From Blepharisma stoltei (lineage: Eukaryota; Ciliophora; Heterotrichea; Heterotrichida; Blepharismidae), in contig CAJZBQ010000001.1 of the NCBI GenBank assembly GCA_914767885.1, positions 434,001-498,000 of the forward strand: 64,000 bases of DNA, written 5' to 3'. The position numbers were made by a program, and so were the translations under genes. Shown piece by piece: positions 1 through 9,571 of this stretch. The notes under the pieces were generated by a model. It made no database searches. It saw nothing but the letters and a program-made list of their open reading frames with translations, and was not told the origin of the DNA. Every line of letters starts with the position of its first letter. Position 1 is the first letter of the stretch.

Positions 1-1400
1 GAGATGCAAACTTCTTTTCCCAGACACTAACTTTTCATTCAACTTTAGAGGCTAATAAAGATCTCTCTTTTATATCAATATTAATAGGCCTCCTGCCTCG
101 CCGAAGTCAATCAGTCTTATGCTTAATTGATTCCATCTTTCTATAAACACAACAGTGATCATTCTGCTTCTGCTCCGACAAGAATGTTGCTCTTGCTGAA
201 AACCAATGAGGTTGTCAGTCCAATATAAGCTTTGGTTGCTACTATGCATTTCGTTGGAGATTTTCGAAAATCGTGATCTCCCATTAAACCCTTCACATAG
301 ATATGGAAGTGTCGGATGGAAAGCTAATGATAGACACTAGTAGCTTGCAGATAGGAATTGGATGCCTTGCTCAAAGATTTCTTCATTTCAAATCCTGATA
401 GTTTGATTGCTGAAGCTACAAAACTTCGACAAGCAATTGAGGTAATTTCTTCTGAATGGCTACTGATGATGCGTAGTGTGGCATGCTCATTTCAATCAAT
501 GTACCAAATATTGCAATGGTGACCATCTGCAAGGTCTTTATCCCCAGATATGCCATAAGCATAAGATTCTGGGTAGCTTTCTAGCAAATTGTATCTTGCT
601 GGCCAGAAAGCATGCCATCTGTCCATTTACAGCTATAGATTTTAGGGTGCCCACTGCCAACTATAACTCTATCTTCTTTTGAAGAAATACAAGTGATTTT
701 AAAATCAACTAATCTCTAACTTGATGCCAGCGTATTAGTTCGTGCATTGAGTATTAAGACCATCCCTGACTCAGTACCTGCAAACAAAAGATGGGATGAA
801 ATCTTCTCGAAAAATTTAGAAAATTCAGGTCAAGTCAGAGTTTCATTAGTTCCAATTCCTTCAGCCTTCTGAAATTCAAGCTGGTTATATTGGTTTAGTC
901 TCAAAAATATCATATCATGATTCGATAGTGTCACAAGCTCTAATGTTGAGTCCTGTGAAATCCAAATAATCTGATTTGCATAATTTTCTAATATAGAAGT
1001 AGCAAATATTTTTCCTGATTTTATATCTCATACCGCAATTAAGCATTCATCAATATTTCCTATTGAAATTAATGATATTTAAAACGACCGAGATATACAG
1101 CATATAGATCTTATAGTTTTTATCCTTCCGATGCTACCAAGAAGATCAGGTATTGGCTTCATCAGCTTATACCGATAAAAACAACTCTTAAATGGCAAAT
1201 CTGTCATATCGAATATACTTGCCAACTCAAGAGCTGGTTTCATCAACATAAGTTGATGAAATGAACTCCAGTTGTCTCGAGAGATATCAGAAGTCTAGGA
1301 ATCCATTAGCGTGTGTTCGCAATATAATCAAAATTGCTTGCTTTAAACAAATATCTAAAGTTGCTGAATTTATGCCTAAAATTTTTTACCCAACCCTGAT
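1..1400 (-). pseudogene. Decayed WD-repeat-like protein gene
   Basis: On the minus strand a long reading frame (TGA as Trp) shows WD40-like blade sequence, for example ISIGNIDECLIAVWDIKSGK followed by FATSILENYANQIIWISQDS, then SSHLLFAGTESGMVLILNAR near 800-730. It is interrupted by in-frame TAG or TAA at about 1295-1297, 1079-1081, 716-718 and 581-583, and the frame appears to shift near 575. None of these stops lies in a 15-16 nt GT...AG segment or a TA-bounded inverted repeat that I can identify, so I read it as a degraded gene. The 3' end lies beyond the left edge of the window. The family is recognised only as WD-repeat-like; a CFAP52-type axonemal protein is possible but not shown. Confidence 0.45.
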
Positions 1401-1735
1401 TTTTCTGTGACCAAAAAAACTTTAGACTTTTAATAGCTTTTGGTTTATTTTACTAAGCATTCTTTTTCATCTATAGGTACTACTGCATCTTTACCTTATA
1501 ATTAATTTTATATAAAATTTCGAAGAATGAACAAAAAATGCTGCCAAACTTATCCATATCATATTTATATCTGCAATGTTTTATTTAAATATATTGAAAT
1601 CAAAAAGAAGTCTGCGTTTTTCTCTTTAGAAATTTGTTAATCCCAGTACTTGATCAAGTAAAAACTTACTTATTTTAGCAAGCGAAAATTTTTGCTCGCT
1701 CAGCTTCTGGCAATGTTTTTTACTATTTATTATTT

Positions 1736-3800
1736 ATGGGAAACTGTTGTCCACATAAGTAAGTGATATATTAGAAATTTAAAGTCAATAGCAACAATCC
1801 CAGTGAATTCATCTATTATAAACGAAATTCAGCCTAAAAAAATTATTGCGCAGCCAGTCAAAAAAAGTGTGAAATTTGTAAATCACTTTGGAAAAAATAC
1901 AGGATCAAAAGACAGTCCATCTGAAGATTGAAATAAAAATGAAAAGAACAGAAGAAAAGAGCCTAAATACTTTGAAATAAATACATATTCTTCTGGAACC
2001 AATATATATGAAAGCGGAGAAAACCTGAGGCATGACTTATATAAAGATAGTGAAATGGCATCAGATATGCAAACTGCTGCGATTGAAGACTTCATAAGAT
2101 CTCGAAATGGAACCAAAATCATTCATTCTGTATCTGAAGATCCACCAGAGGATGCAAGCAAAGTCCAAAGAATCACAAGCATATCACTGACTTATTCTGA
2201 ATCAGAAAATTTTCAAAACCAATCAGATGTTTCTACCTCCCTTAATCAAAATAGAATTTAAAAATTTCTCATTCTGCGAATAAATATTTTTATATATAAG
2301 AGGAAACAATAAATAGTAGGAAAAGTAAGAAAGATTCATTTGAGAAAGGCCTAAATGACTCAAGAAGCAAAGAATTTCCTTCTTCTTCATTTGGGTCAAT
2401 GAAGATTTCTGAGCCTTCATCAATTGATGAAAAAAATCAGCAAAAAGAGGAGGACCCCAACTTGTCGTATTCAAGCGAAAGTAGTAGCGATTTGTCTCCT
2501 CCGCCGCTTCATAGAAGTTTGGAATGCAATTCAGAATCCTCTGAAGAGTTTGTCCCAAATTCAATTGAAACTGTGCTCGCAAACTTTAAACTATCAAGCA
2601 TTAGTCCAGATAAAAATCAGAGTAAGCACCAGAGGCAGAATTCTTGTGAGCTGCCAACTTATAAGAAAAAATTCGAGAGCGAGAGCAGCTTCCCTGAAAA
2701 TTCCGCTTCAAAGAGAAACACAGATCTTGTTGTCACTTATTTTGAAGACGGCTCAAAACAAATCAATCAGTATATGCTGAGCTGCCTCAATGAGTTATTT
2801 AAAGCTTATATCTTAATTCGTTATAAATCCTAAACATTTTGTCAATAAAATAGCAAAAGAGTGCATAATTATTGCAAATGATATAAGCTAACAAAGCGTC
2901 TTTTATCAGATTCATGTTATAAGACATATTTAGCAATCGACAAAGAATTTAACCAATTTATAGTGAAATGCTATGATAAAAAGCTTCTCCAAAAAAAAAG
3001 TATGGGAAATGGGAAAAGCGCTCTTGATAAAATTATTGAAGAAGTTAATTTGGCTCTTCGACTGAACCATAAATACATACAAAAGTTAGTAGAAGTAATA
3101 GACTCAAAAACCAACGGAAAGCTCATTTTAGTACTAGAATTTGCATCAAATGGCAAATTTAAGAGAAAAATGCCAATTATTGAAGCAAGAGCAAGGAGAT
3201 ATTACAGGCAACTTATAAGTGCTTTGGATTATCTTCATAATGAAGCATTTATAGCGCATTTAAATATAATTCCTGAGTCTGTATTAGTTGATACTAATGA
3301 AAATATCAAATTAACTGATTTTAGCCTTGCACAGCCAATAATAAATGGGAATGATGAAGCTTGTTGGATTCATAAGCATGAATTGCGAGCACCAGAAATA
3401 AAGTCAAGCCGAAGAACCTTTAAAGGCCGGGCTGCTGATGTTTGAGGAACTGGACTTTGCTTATACTTTTGGGTTAATGAAAAGTACCCAGAAAGACAGC
3501 ATAAGTTTGATAATGATGAACAAAACGATCTAACTGACTTGCTAACTGCTGCCTTGGCTAGTGATTATGATTTTCTTGCTCGCTAGATGAGAGGCGAATT
3601 TTTTGTTTCAAAATTTTGTACATGAATCTTAAAAATTAATTTGAGAATATTCTGAATGAGCAATTTAATTTCTATTTATAATATTTTGCTAGCTCTAATA
3701 AGAGAGTAAGCAAGCTTCTGGAGGAAGATCCAGAAAGAAGAATTTCATTGAATTCAATAAAAACACATCCGTGATTAACTTGTAATGGACGCAATCCTTT
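1736..3800 (+). pseudogene. Degenerate CaMKK/GRIK-like protein kinase with MGNCC N-terminus
   Basis: The start at 1736 encodes MGNCCPHK, a likely myristoylation/palmitoylation signal. A 16 nt intron at 1759-1774 keeps the frame open to 2261. A low-complexity Ser-rich region resumes around 2300-2760, ending in DGSKQINQY as in CaMKK-type kinases, then the glycine loop is lost by frameshift and stops. The kinase core resumes near 2900 (YLAIDKEFNQFIVKCYDKK). The catalytic loop reads AHLNIIPESVL where HRDxxxxN is expected, and DFG reads DFS, so catalysis should be dead. TGA at 3444 is Trp in ADVWGTGLC. A TAG ends the frame near 3585, and the C-lobe end (EEDPERRISLNSIKTHPW) is out of register at 3715-3780. 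Stops plus lost motifs support a pseudogene over a pseudokinase. Confidence 0.65.
1759..1774 (+). other. 16 nt mini-intron
   Basis: gtaagtgatatattag. Removal joins MGNCCPHK to NLKSIATIPVNSS and opens a frame that otherwise stops at once. Confidence 0.7.
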
Positions 3801-3862
3801 GTTGTAATAAATTGGCGAGTTTGATAAATTAAGATTTATAAGCAATCTTAATTTATTTAAAA

Positions 3863-4162
3863 ATGCACTGCTATTTTAATCATCAATTGTTAAATATAAA
3901 TGCCAAACTATATTTTAATTATCTATGCAAATATCATTTAATAAATAAAATCATGGAATCTTTACCGCTACTAGATTTACAAACAAGGGAACCCTTAGAT
4001 TTTGCACTCCCAGAAAACACTTTTTGCTTATTGATTTTTTTTGAAATTAAGCAGTTTCAGGCTATTAAAGAAATATATAAAGAAATAAAAGACAATTCTA
4101 TGCAGCCATTAGGAGTTTTCTTATTCTCACCTTTAAGAGCGAGCAAAATCATTGAAAAATAA
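3863..4162 (+). other. Short unrecognised open frame, possibly a gene remnant
   Basis: A 99-codon frame whose central part (MESLPLLDLQTREPLDFALP, then ENTFCLLIFFEIKQFQAIKE) looks protein-like, faintly like the start of a thioredoxin/peroxiredoxin-fold domain. Downstream the frame meets several stops and no further domain is seen. The first in-frame Met of the plausible part is at 3953. I cannot assign a family, and it could be chance in AT-rich DNA. Confidence 0.2.
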
Positions 4163-4482
4163 TTATTTTGGGAAATTAATGACCATTATGAAGTGTCCTA
4201 CTAAATCTGTTGATTTTTAGACAGCTTTAGTTAAATCAAAAAGACTTGCATATTGGAAATTCTTAAGATCTAGGAATTAAATACAACAACAACAAAAAAT
4301 TCATGAAAGTGAATTTGACAACTCTAAAGAGTGATGAGTTAGGGGATGGTCAAACTGACTGGGTCAACCTGGCTCTACAGCTCTACCTGGCGGTCTTGCA
4401 GTCTCACAGTCTCACAATCTTGCTGTCTGACAGTTTGCAGTCTGGCTCGACTGACTCTAATTGGCAGTCTGGCAGTCCAGGG

Positions 4483-4556
4483 TGGGTTTTTACCCAAAAA
4501 AAATAGGGAATTTTCCAATGGTATTGATCACTCACGGAGTGAAGGGGAGTGAATTT
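4483..4556 (+). mobile_element. Fragment of IES family A (double-motif end)
   Basis: GGGTGGGTTTTTACCC, an A-rich run, TAGGGAATTTTCCAATGG and TCACTCACGGAG followed by GGGGAGTGA match the double-motif end of the family A copies elsewhere in the window. The rest of the element is absent. Confidence 0.6.
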
Positions 4557-5570
4557 TATCTTTAATAAATAAATCCATTAAATTTTAATTTAATTGCATT
4601 ATAAGTTCATTTTTAAATGTAATAAGCTGCAGGAGGTAGATATTGAATGGCAACACCTCTCAAATAATCTTCTTTTACTAATATTTTATTAAGAATCTAA
4701 TATTTAGCGTTAATTCAGTAGGAATTTTAATGTTTTTTTACTAATTTTAAATAGCCTTGATATTAAAAAAATAAATTTAACTTTCTCTTCTCTTATTGCT
4801 CCACAATTTATACCTTTCTATCTTGGGTTATATTACTGATTTTGTAGAGTTTAAGCTCTAGAATGATGAAGGCATATTATAATATAAAAGTGTCTTATGA
4901 TATAATGCATTTCTCTATTAAAATTGATATTTTAAAGAAGCAGCACGATGTTTCACTGAGAACATAAGCGATTCAAATTAATTGAGCCTTTTAATTAATT
5001 AATAGAATCAAAATTATTTAGAGAGATTATTAATATTTATATTGTTTTAGAAAGACTAATTCTATTGTTAAATTTTGAAGAATTAATCGAATTTTCGTTA
5101 AAAATGCAAAATGAGCCTCTCATTTTATATTTCTATCATTTCTTTCTGAGCCTTTATGTTCTTATTTCTTATAATTTTAAAAAATATATAACCAAGTGCA
5201 TCATTTTAAACATTTCCAATATGCAATGATTATCATTTTATAATTGGATGAAATAATATCTTTGTCTTGTAACTTTGATGAAATAATAGTAGTTTTATAT
5301 GATTTTGTTTACTATTGCTTGATAATATGATTATCTTAATATTGAATACTTTTAAAAATTTATATCAGCATTTTTTCCTTTATAAATCGCTGAATTACGT
5401 TATAGGCTTTGAAAAAATTATATATATTGATAGTAATGCAATATAGATACAGATATCTTTAAAGAATCCTTTGAGCATGATGCTGTTACAGGCTATTACA
5501 TTTAAATCTAATATGTCATCGTCCATTTCATTAAATTTTTTTACTCTAAAAGCCTAGGCAAATTATTTTG
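4557..5570. other. AT-rich non-coding stretch
   Basis: About 1 kb of very AT-rich sequence with stops in all frames. It lies between the inverted arms of the 4340-5690 element. I see no gene, tRNA or repeat in it. Confidence 0.5.
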
Positions 5571-5760
5571 GAAGAGCCAGACTGCTAGGCAGAGCTAGTA
5601 GAAACAGGTAAAGTCAGACTGGCAGGTAGAGCTAGAGCCAGGTAGAGTCAGACTTCCAGATAGATCCAGACTGTCAGTAGAGCTGGTATACCCATTCAGG
5701 CTTTACCAAGGGGATTCTATAATAAATGTAACTACCTGAGCTAAAAAAGAGTCAAAATTA

Positions 5761-6186
5761 ATGAAAGTGTATTCAGCATCATCTATTTCAGATTGGCAGA
5801 AATTCGGAGTTGAAAAAACACCTTGAATTTTGGTATTGAGAAACATGGAAGTTATATTATCAGCGTCAATGAATGAAATTCATAAACCATTTATGATAAA
5901 TCTTAAAAAGAAATTAGGAATTGAGCCTGGAAGCCCTGGAAAATCTTCAAATTCTTTGTCTGATATTGGAGGATCCGTTATCGGTCCTGACTCATCTCCC
6001 AGTAGATTTGGGGAAGTAGCTAAACTTGTGCAACAAAAACCTACCTTAGAAGCCTTGTGTTTGAGGCTTGAGAATATGGAAAAAGTATCTGCTAAAAATC
6101 AAGAGGATATATCGATTTTAAAAGAAAGTTTGGCTGAAAAAGATATATCTTATAAAAGCGGAGGTTTAATATTATCGGGAAAATAA
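5761..6186 (+). CDS. Hypothetical 141-aa protein
   Basis: With TGA read as Trp (position 5824, giving KTPW) the frame opens at the ATG at 5761 (MKVYSASSISDWQKFGVEKT) and runs to TAA at 6184-6186. The C-terminal third (residues ~95-130) is Glu/Lys/Leu-rich and likely a short coiled coil. Codon use and Ser/Lys richness match neighbouring genes. I recognise no family. It begins about 70 bp after the right arm of the inverted-repeat element. Confidence 0.55.
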
Positions 6187-6335
6187 TTTTATTTTAATAA
6201 AAATAACTACCTAACGCATACTTATTTATAGGTATAAAATTTTAAAAGAAATCATAGAAAAGCTGTAAGTTTCACTTAATTCTCTACATGCGATTTTAAG
6301 GGCTCTTTTAATATTTCTTTTTCTATAACTCCCTT

Positions 6336-6498
6336 GTCAGTAATATGCTAATTCTTGGATTTTTCACCAAATTTTAAATAGATAATATTTTACTTATTTA
6401 TTGGGCATTTGCCCCCAATCTGAAGAAAATTTCGATCTATCTTATTATTTGAAAATTTTATATTAAACCCCCCATTAAGCAAGAATTTGGGGAGTAAG
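6336..6498. mobile_element. IES family B, compact copy (~163 bp)
   Basis: Begins TAACTCCCTTG and ends TTTGGGGAGTAA, giving TA-bounded inverted ends (AACTCCC/GGGGAGT). Internal landmarks are AATTCTTGG near the left end, GGGCATTTGCCCCCAATC in the middle and AAATTTCGATCTAT. The same landmarks, split by a large insert, occur at 12126-13145, so this is a repeat family. It lies between two genes. Confidence 0.6.
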
Positions 6499-6518
6499 TA
6501 TTTTTTTAATATAAAAAA

Positions 6519-6926
6519 ATGTTTTGCTCGAAGTTATTTAACCCGAAAAGTAAGATTTTCCATTGGTTTTGCCCGCAGACAGAGGGAAAAGTTAGAAACT
6601 CATTTCAAGGAACTGTTAAACTGAGAAAACCATTAGTAAAATATGATATTAAAAAAACTACTGAAAGCGGCAATGATTGGAATAAGCAAGACAGCGTTTC
6701 TAATGCAAGTAGCGATTTATGTAAAGATCTATGAATCTATTCTATTGGAAGTGAGCAAGAAAGTCTCCCTGCTATTGCAAATCCTGAGACATTAAGAGAA
6801 GAATATAGAAGAGATATCAAAAGTGTTAGTCCTGTAAGGAAAAGTTTGCAGATGAATAGAAGAAAGCTCTCTCAGAGTACAAAAAATGATTCAAGGCCTT
6901 ATTTGCAATATGGAAAAAGATTTTAG
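6519..6926 (+). CDS. Hypothetical 135-aa basic protein
   Basis: ATG at 6519 to TAG at 6924-6926, with one in-frame TGA (Trp, CKDLWIYSIGSEQE). The protein is Ser/Lys/Arg-rich and predicted disordered (RRDIKSVSPVRKSLQMNRRK). No recognised domain. It starts ~20 bp after the family B element and converges on the cyclin-like gene 29 bp away, typical of the tight spacing in this window. Confidence 0.5.
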
Positions 6927-6955
6927 TCTGAACCAATTATAAATAACAATCAACC

Positions 6956-7729
6956 TTAACTATTCTCTATATCTAAAATTCCAGTTTTTGCAGCAGTTTC
7001 AACCCTTCTTGATACAATTGCCAGAGCTTCATTTAATAGTAGCTCATTAAACCCAAAGTCTTTTCATCAATTATTTTGAATATTTTTCACCATTTCTCAT
7101 CTAGCCTTAAGCTCGTTCATATTAGTTAAATCGCTGCTTTCATCACACCCAATGCCTATAAAAGATTGATGCGTTTTATAGCATTCCTCAGCTCTTATTT
7201 CTTTAATAGCAGTAATTGCAAGGTCTAAAACTGCTCCAACCATATCTGGATAAAATCCTAGATCAATTTCAGGAATCATAAAGCTAAATTAATCAGACCT
7301 TTCATTTAATAAGCTTCAAGCAAGCTGAAGAGCTTGAGGGGGCAGTTTTAAAGCATATGCCAAGTTTATTAGTAAAATATAATGCTCCTGAGCTCGGTAT
7401 TTATAAATTTCAAATCGAATTGCAGAAAGCAAAGACTCTTCAGCGGCTACACCAAAATCGCGCTTGTCAAAGTAGGTATCAATATTGTAGTGAATTGTAT
7501 GCTCAATGTGATAGCAGACACAGTTTATTATATCTCTAATTCTTGCCCCGCATTCACATAATTTTGTTCCGGCTATTAAGCTTCCATAAAATGAAATGTC
7601 TAATGGTAATACTTTTCTTGCGTCTTTATAAAGTTGCAAAATGGAGCTGATTGCATGCTGCTCTCTGTGTTAAAATTACAGATTAAGGCTAAGGCATGCT
7701 TTTCTAACTACTGTCAATTCTTCTTCCAT
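6956..7729 (-). CDS. Cyclin-fold protein, two mini-introns
   Basis: ATG at 7729 (MEEELTVVRKACLSLN) to TAA at 6956. Two 15 nt introns (7665-7679 and 7284-7298) remove in-frame stops and join SLNL-EQHAISS and LLNE-SFMIPEID. TGA codons give Trp in LAWSLLNE, RWEMVKN and NNWWKDFG. The N-terminal half (SLIAGTKLCECGARIRDIIN) resembles the cyclin box of the cyclin Q/FAM58 or transcription-cyclin group, where a helix ends in R-x-RDIIN. A cyclin would bind a CDK; which one cannot be told. Spliced length is 247 aa. The family call rests on motif resemblance only. Confidence 0.6.
7284..7298 (-). other. 15 nt mini-intron
   Basis: Minus strand gtctgattaatttag; removes an in-frame TAA of the cyclin-like gene. 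Confidence 0.75.
7665..7679 (-). other. 15 nt mini-intron
   Basis: Minus strand gtaattttaacacag; removes an in-frame TAA of the cyclin-like gene. Confidence 0.8.
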
Positions 7730-8045
7730 AATAAATAAATTACTTAATAAACAATTTAATGCATGATGATTTAAATATGTGTTTGATATTGTATGCTGTT
7801 ATCCAATTTTTTTGCTATCCTATGCAAAAAATCCACTTTATGAATTATGAAATGTGAATATAGACCTATTTCTTAAAAATAATTTATAAATTATATTTTT
7901 AGCTCCACGATTATGAAAAAATTATAAAATGCCTTATTTTAAGAGCATTATTAATCAAATCATCAATAGTTTGGAAAAATTTTCCTTATTAAAAATGCAA
8001 TGTTTATAGTAAAACCATAAATTCAAAATCTCAAAAAGTTTAATA
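7730..8045. promoter_or_regulatory. Shared upstream region of divergent genes
   Basis: About 315 bp of AT-rich sequence between two divergently transcribed genes. It must hold both promoters, but no specific element is recognisable. Confidence 0.3.
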
Positions 8046-9551
8046 ATGAAACAAAATGACATTTATGAATACTTCAACAATAGATGTCAAGCTATAGATT
8101 CTTCTGAGCTACTAGACGTAATCAAAACATAGCTAACTAAGCTGAAAACAGATGCTTCACTTGTGAGTATAAAAGAAAAGTTTCTTAATAAACAAATGAT
8201 TTTTCCACAAAAATGTGATAATATCAGCCTTATTATCAAGCAATCATTGCAATCTGTTGATAGAAATATTGGAGCATCTTCAAAGAAACGAATCAGCATA
8301 TCACCAATAAAAGAATCTCACACAAATGTATCAAAAAATTCAAAACTCACAAGTGATACAGCTAGCTCAAGCTCACTTAGCACAGAAAAAGAAATTAAAA
8401 GAAGACGAAAAGAATTCAAAGATTTGCTTAAAAAATTAAACCAAGAAAAAGAAGAAAGAAGAATTTTGATGGAAAAAGAAGAGGCCAAACATCAACTAAA
8501 AATTAGCGAAGAAATCGAGCAAATAAAAAGGTCTAAAACTGAACATGAAAATTTAATTAGATTAACAAAACAGCAACAGTTAGAAGAATTGCATTTAAAA
8601 AGCCAGCAGCGAAAAGAATCAATGCGCTTGCAGATAGAAATTTTAAAAGAAAGAACCCCAAGCCATGAAAGACCGAGATTTGTAATTATGGAAGAAAAAT
8701 TCAGACATGAGTTTGAAATGCCTGAGCTAGAAAAACGTAAATTAATTTTAGCTAAAAAAAGATTCCAAGTTCAGCCGATGAATCAAGAAGATTTTAAAGA
8801 GCATTTAAAAAAATATAAAGAATACATAAAAGATGCTCAAGAAAGACGAGCTCGAAAGCTCAAGGCAAACTCGCTTGAAAGAAGCCTTAACTCTTATTCA
8901 AGTGTAAGATCTCTCAAGCGTTTTGAAGATAAACCTGACGATTGCGCACAAAAAGAATTTTTTGAAAGACAGTGCAAAATGAAAAAGCAAAAAAAATATG
9001 GCGAAATTGTTAGAGAATTTTTCGCACCTAAGCTTGCAGAAAAAATTAGGTCAGAGTCAAGTTTAAACTTCAGAGGCAACCAATTTGCAACACCTATGAG
9101 AATCAAAAAACACCAAAACATCAGAGCTGCAACTGAAGCAAGTTCAGCAAGTATAAGTCCTATCCCATCTCCTTTCACTGAACGAATTAAAAAAATCAAA
9201 CCGAAATTAAAAATAAAAAGTCAGCAAAGCATCACCCCCAAAATAAAAGAAACACATAATTATCTATCTGAACAACGCAAAAAAAGAGAAGAATTTTCCA
9301 CCCTAAAAAACTCTTTTGAATACGAACACATTGATTGAGATAGCATTGGGCTTGGAACGGGGTTAAGGCAAGACAGAGCAAAAATCATTAGAGAAATGGC
9401 ACAAGATCTTGAAAGAGAAGTCAGGCGACAAGAAATTATATCGAAATCTATATCTCCTATGAGCGATAAAAGCTTGAAAATAGAAGAATATATGAACGAC
9501 CTTCTGCTTCAGTCTGTCAAAGCAAAAATGAAATTAGTAAGAAATAGCTAA
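8046..9551 (+). CDS. Long coiled-coil protein, one mini-intron
   Basis: ATG at 8046 (MKQNDIYEYFNNRC) to TAA at 9549-9551, 496 aa after removal of a 15 nt intron at 8118-8132 that would otherwise supply a TAG. One TGA is Trp (EHIDWDSIGLG). Residues ~110-330 are a continuous Lys/Glu/Arg/Leu coiled coil. The end (GLRQDRAKIIREMAQDLERE) is also helical. The composition suggests a cytoskeletal or ciliary structural protein; no family is recognised. It converges on the polo-like kinase gene with only 20 bp between stop codons. Confidence 0.75.
8118..8132 (+). other. 15 nt mini-intron
   Basis: gtaatcaaaacatag, containing an in-frame TAG; removal joins ELLD to LTKLKT. Confidence 0.8.
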
Positions 9552-9571
9552 TTTTGTGTTAAATTTTATTA

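Larger units (their letters stand above)
4340..5690. mobile_element. Putative 1.35 kb element with degenerate CAGTCTGGC-type inverted arms
   Basis: The left arm (about 4345-4480) is made of degenerate ~10 bp units such as CTGGCAGTCT, preceded by ACCTGGCTCTACAGCTCTAC. The right arm (about 5573-5690) is the same material inverted: its reverse complement contains ACCTGGCTCTAGCTCTACCT. The arms enclose ~1 kb of AT-rich DNA without a credible gene. Immediately inside the left arm is a fragment of element family A. The inverted arms suggest a transposon-like or IES-like unit lying between genes. Exact ends are not defined. Confidence 0.5.
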
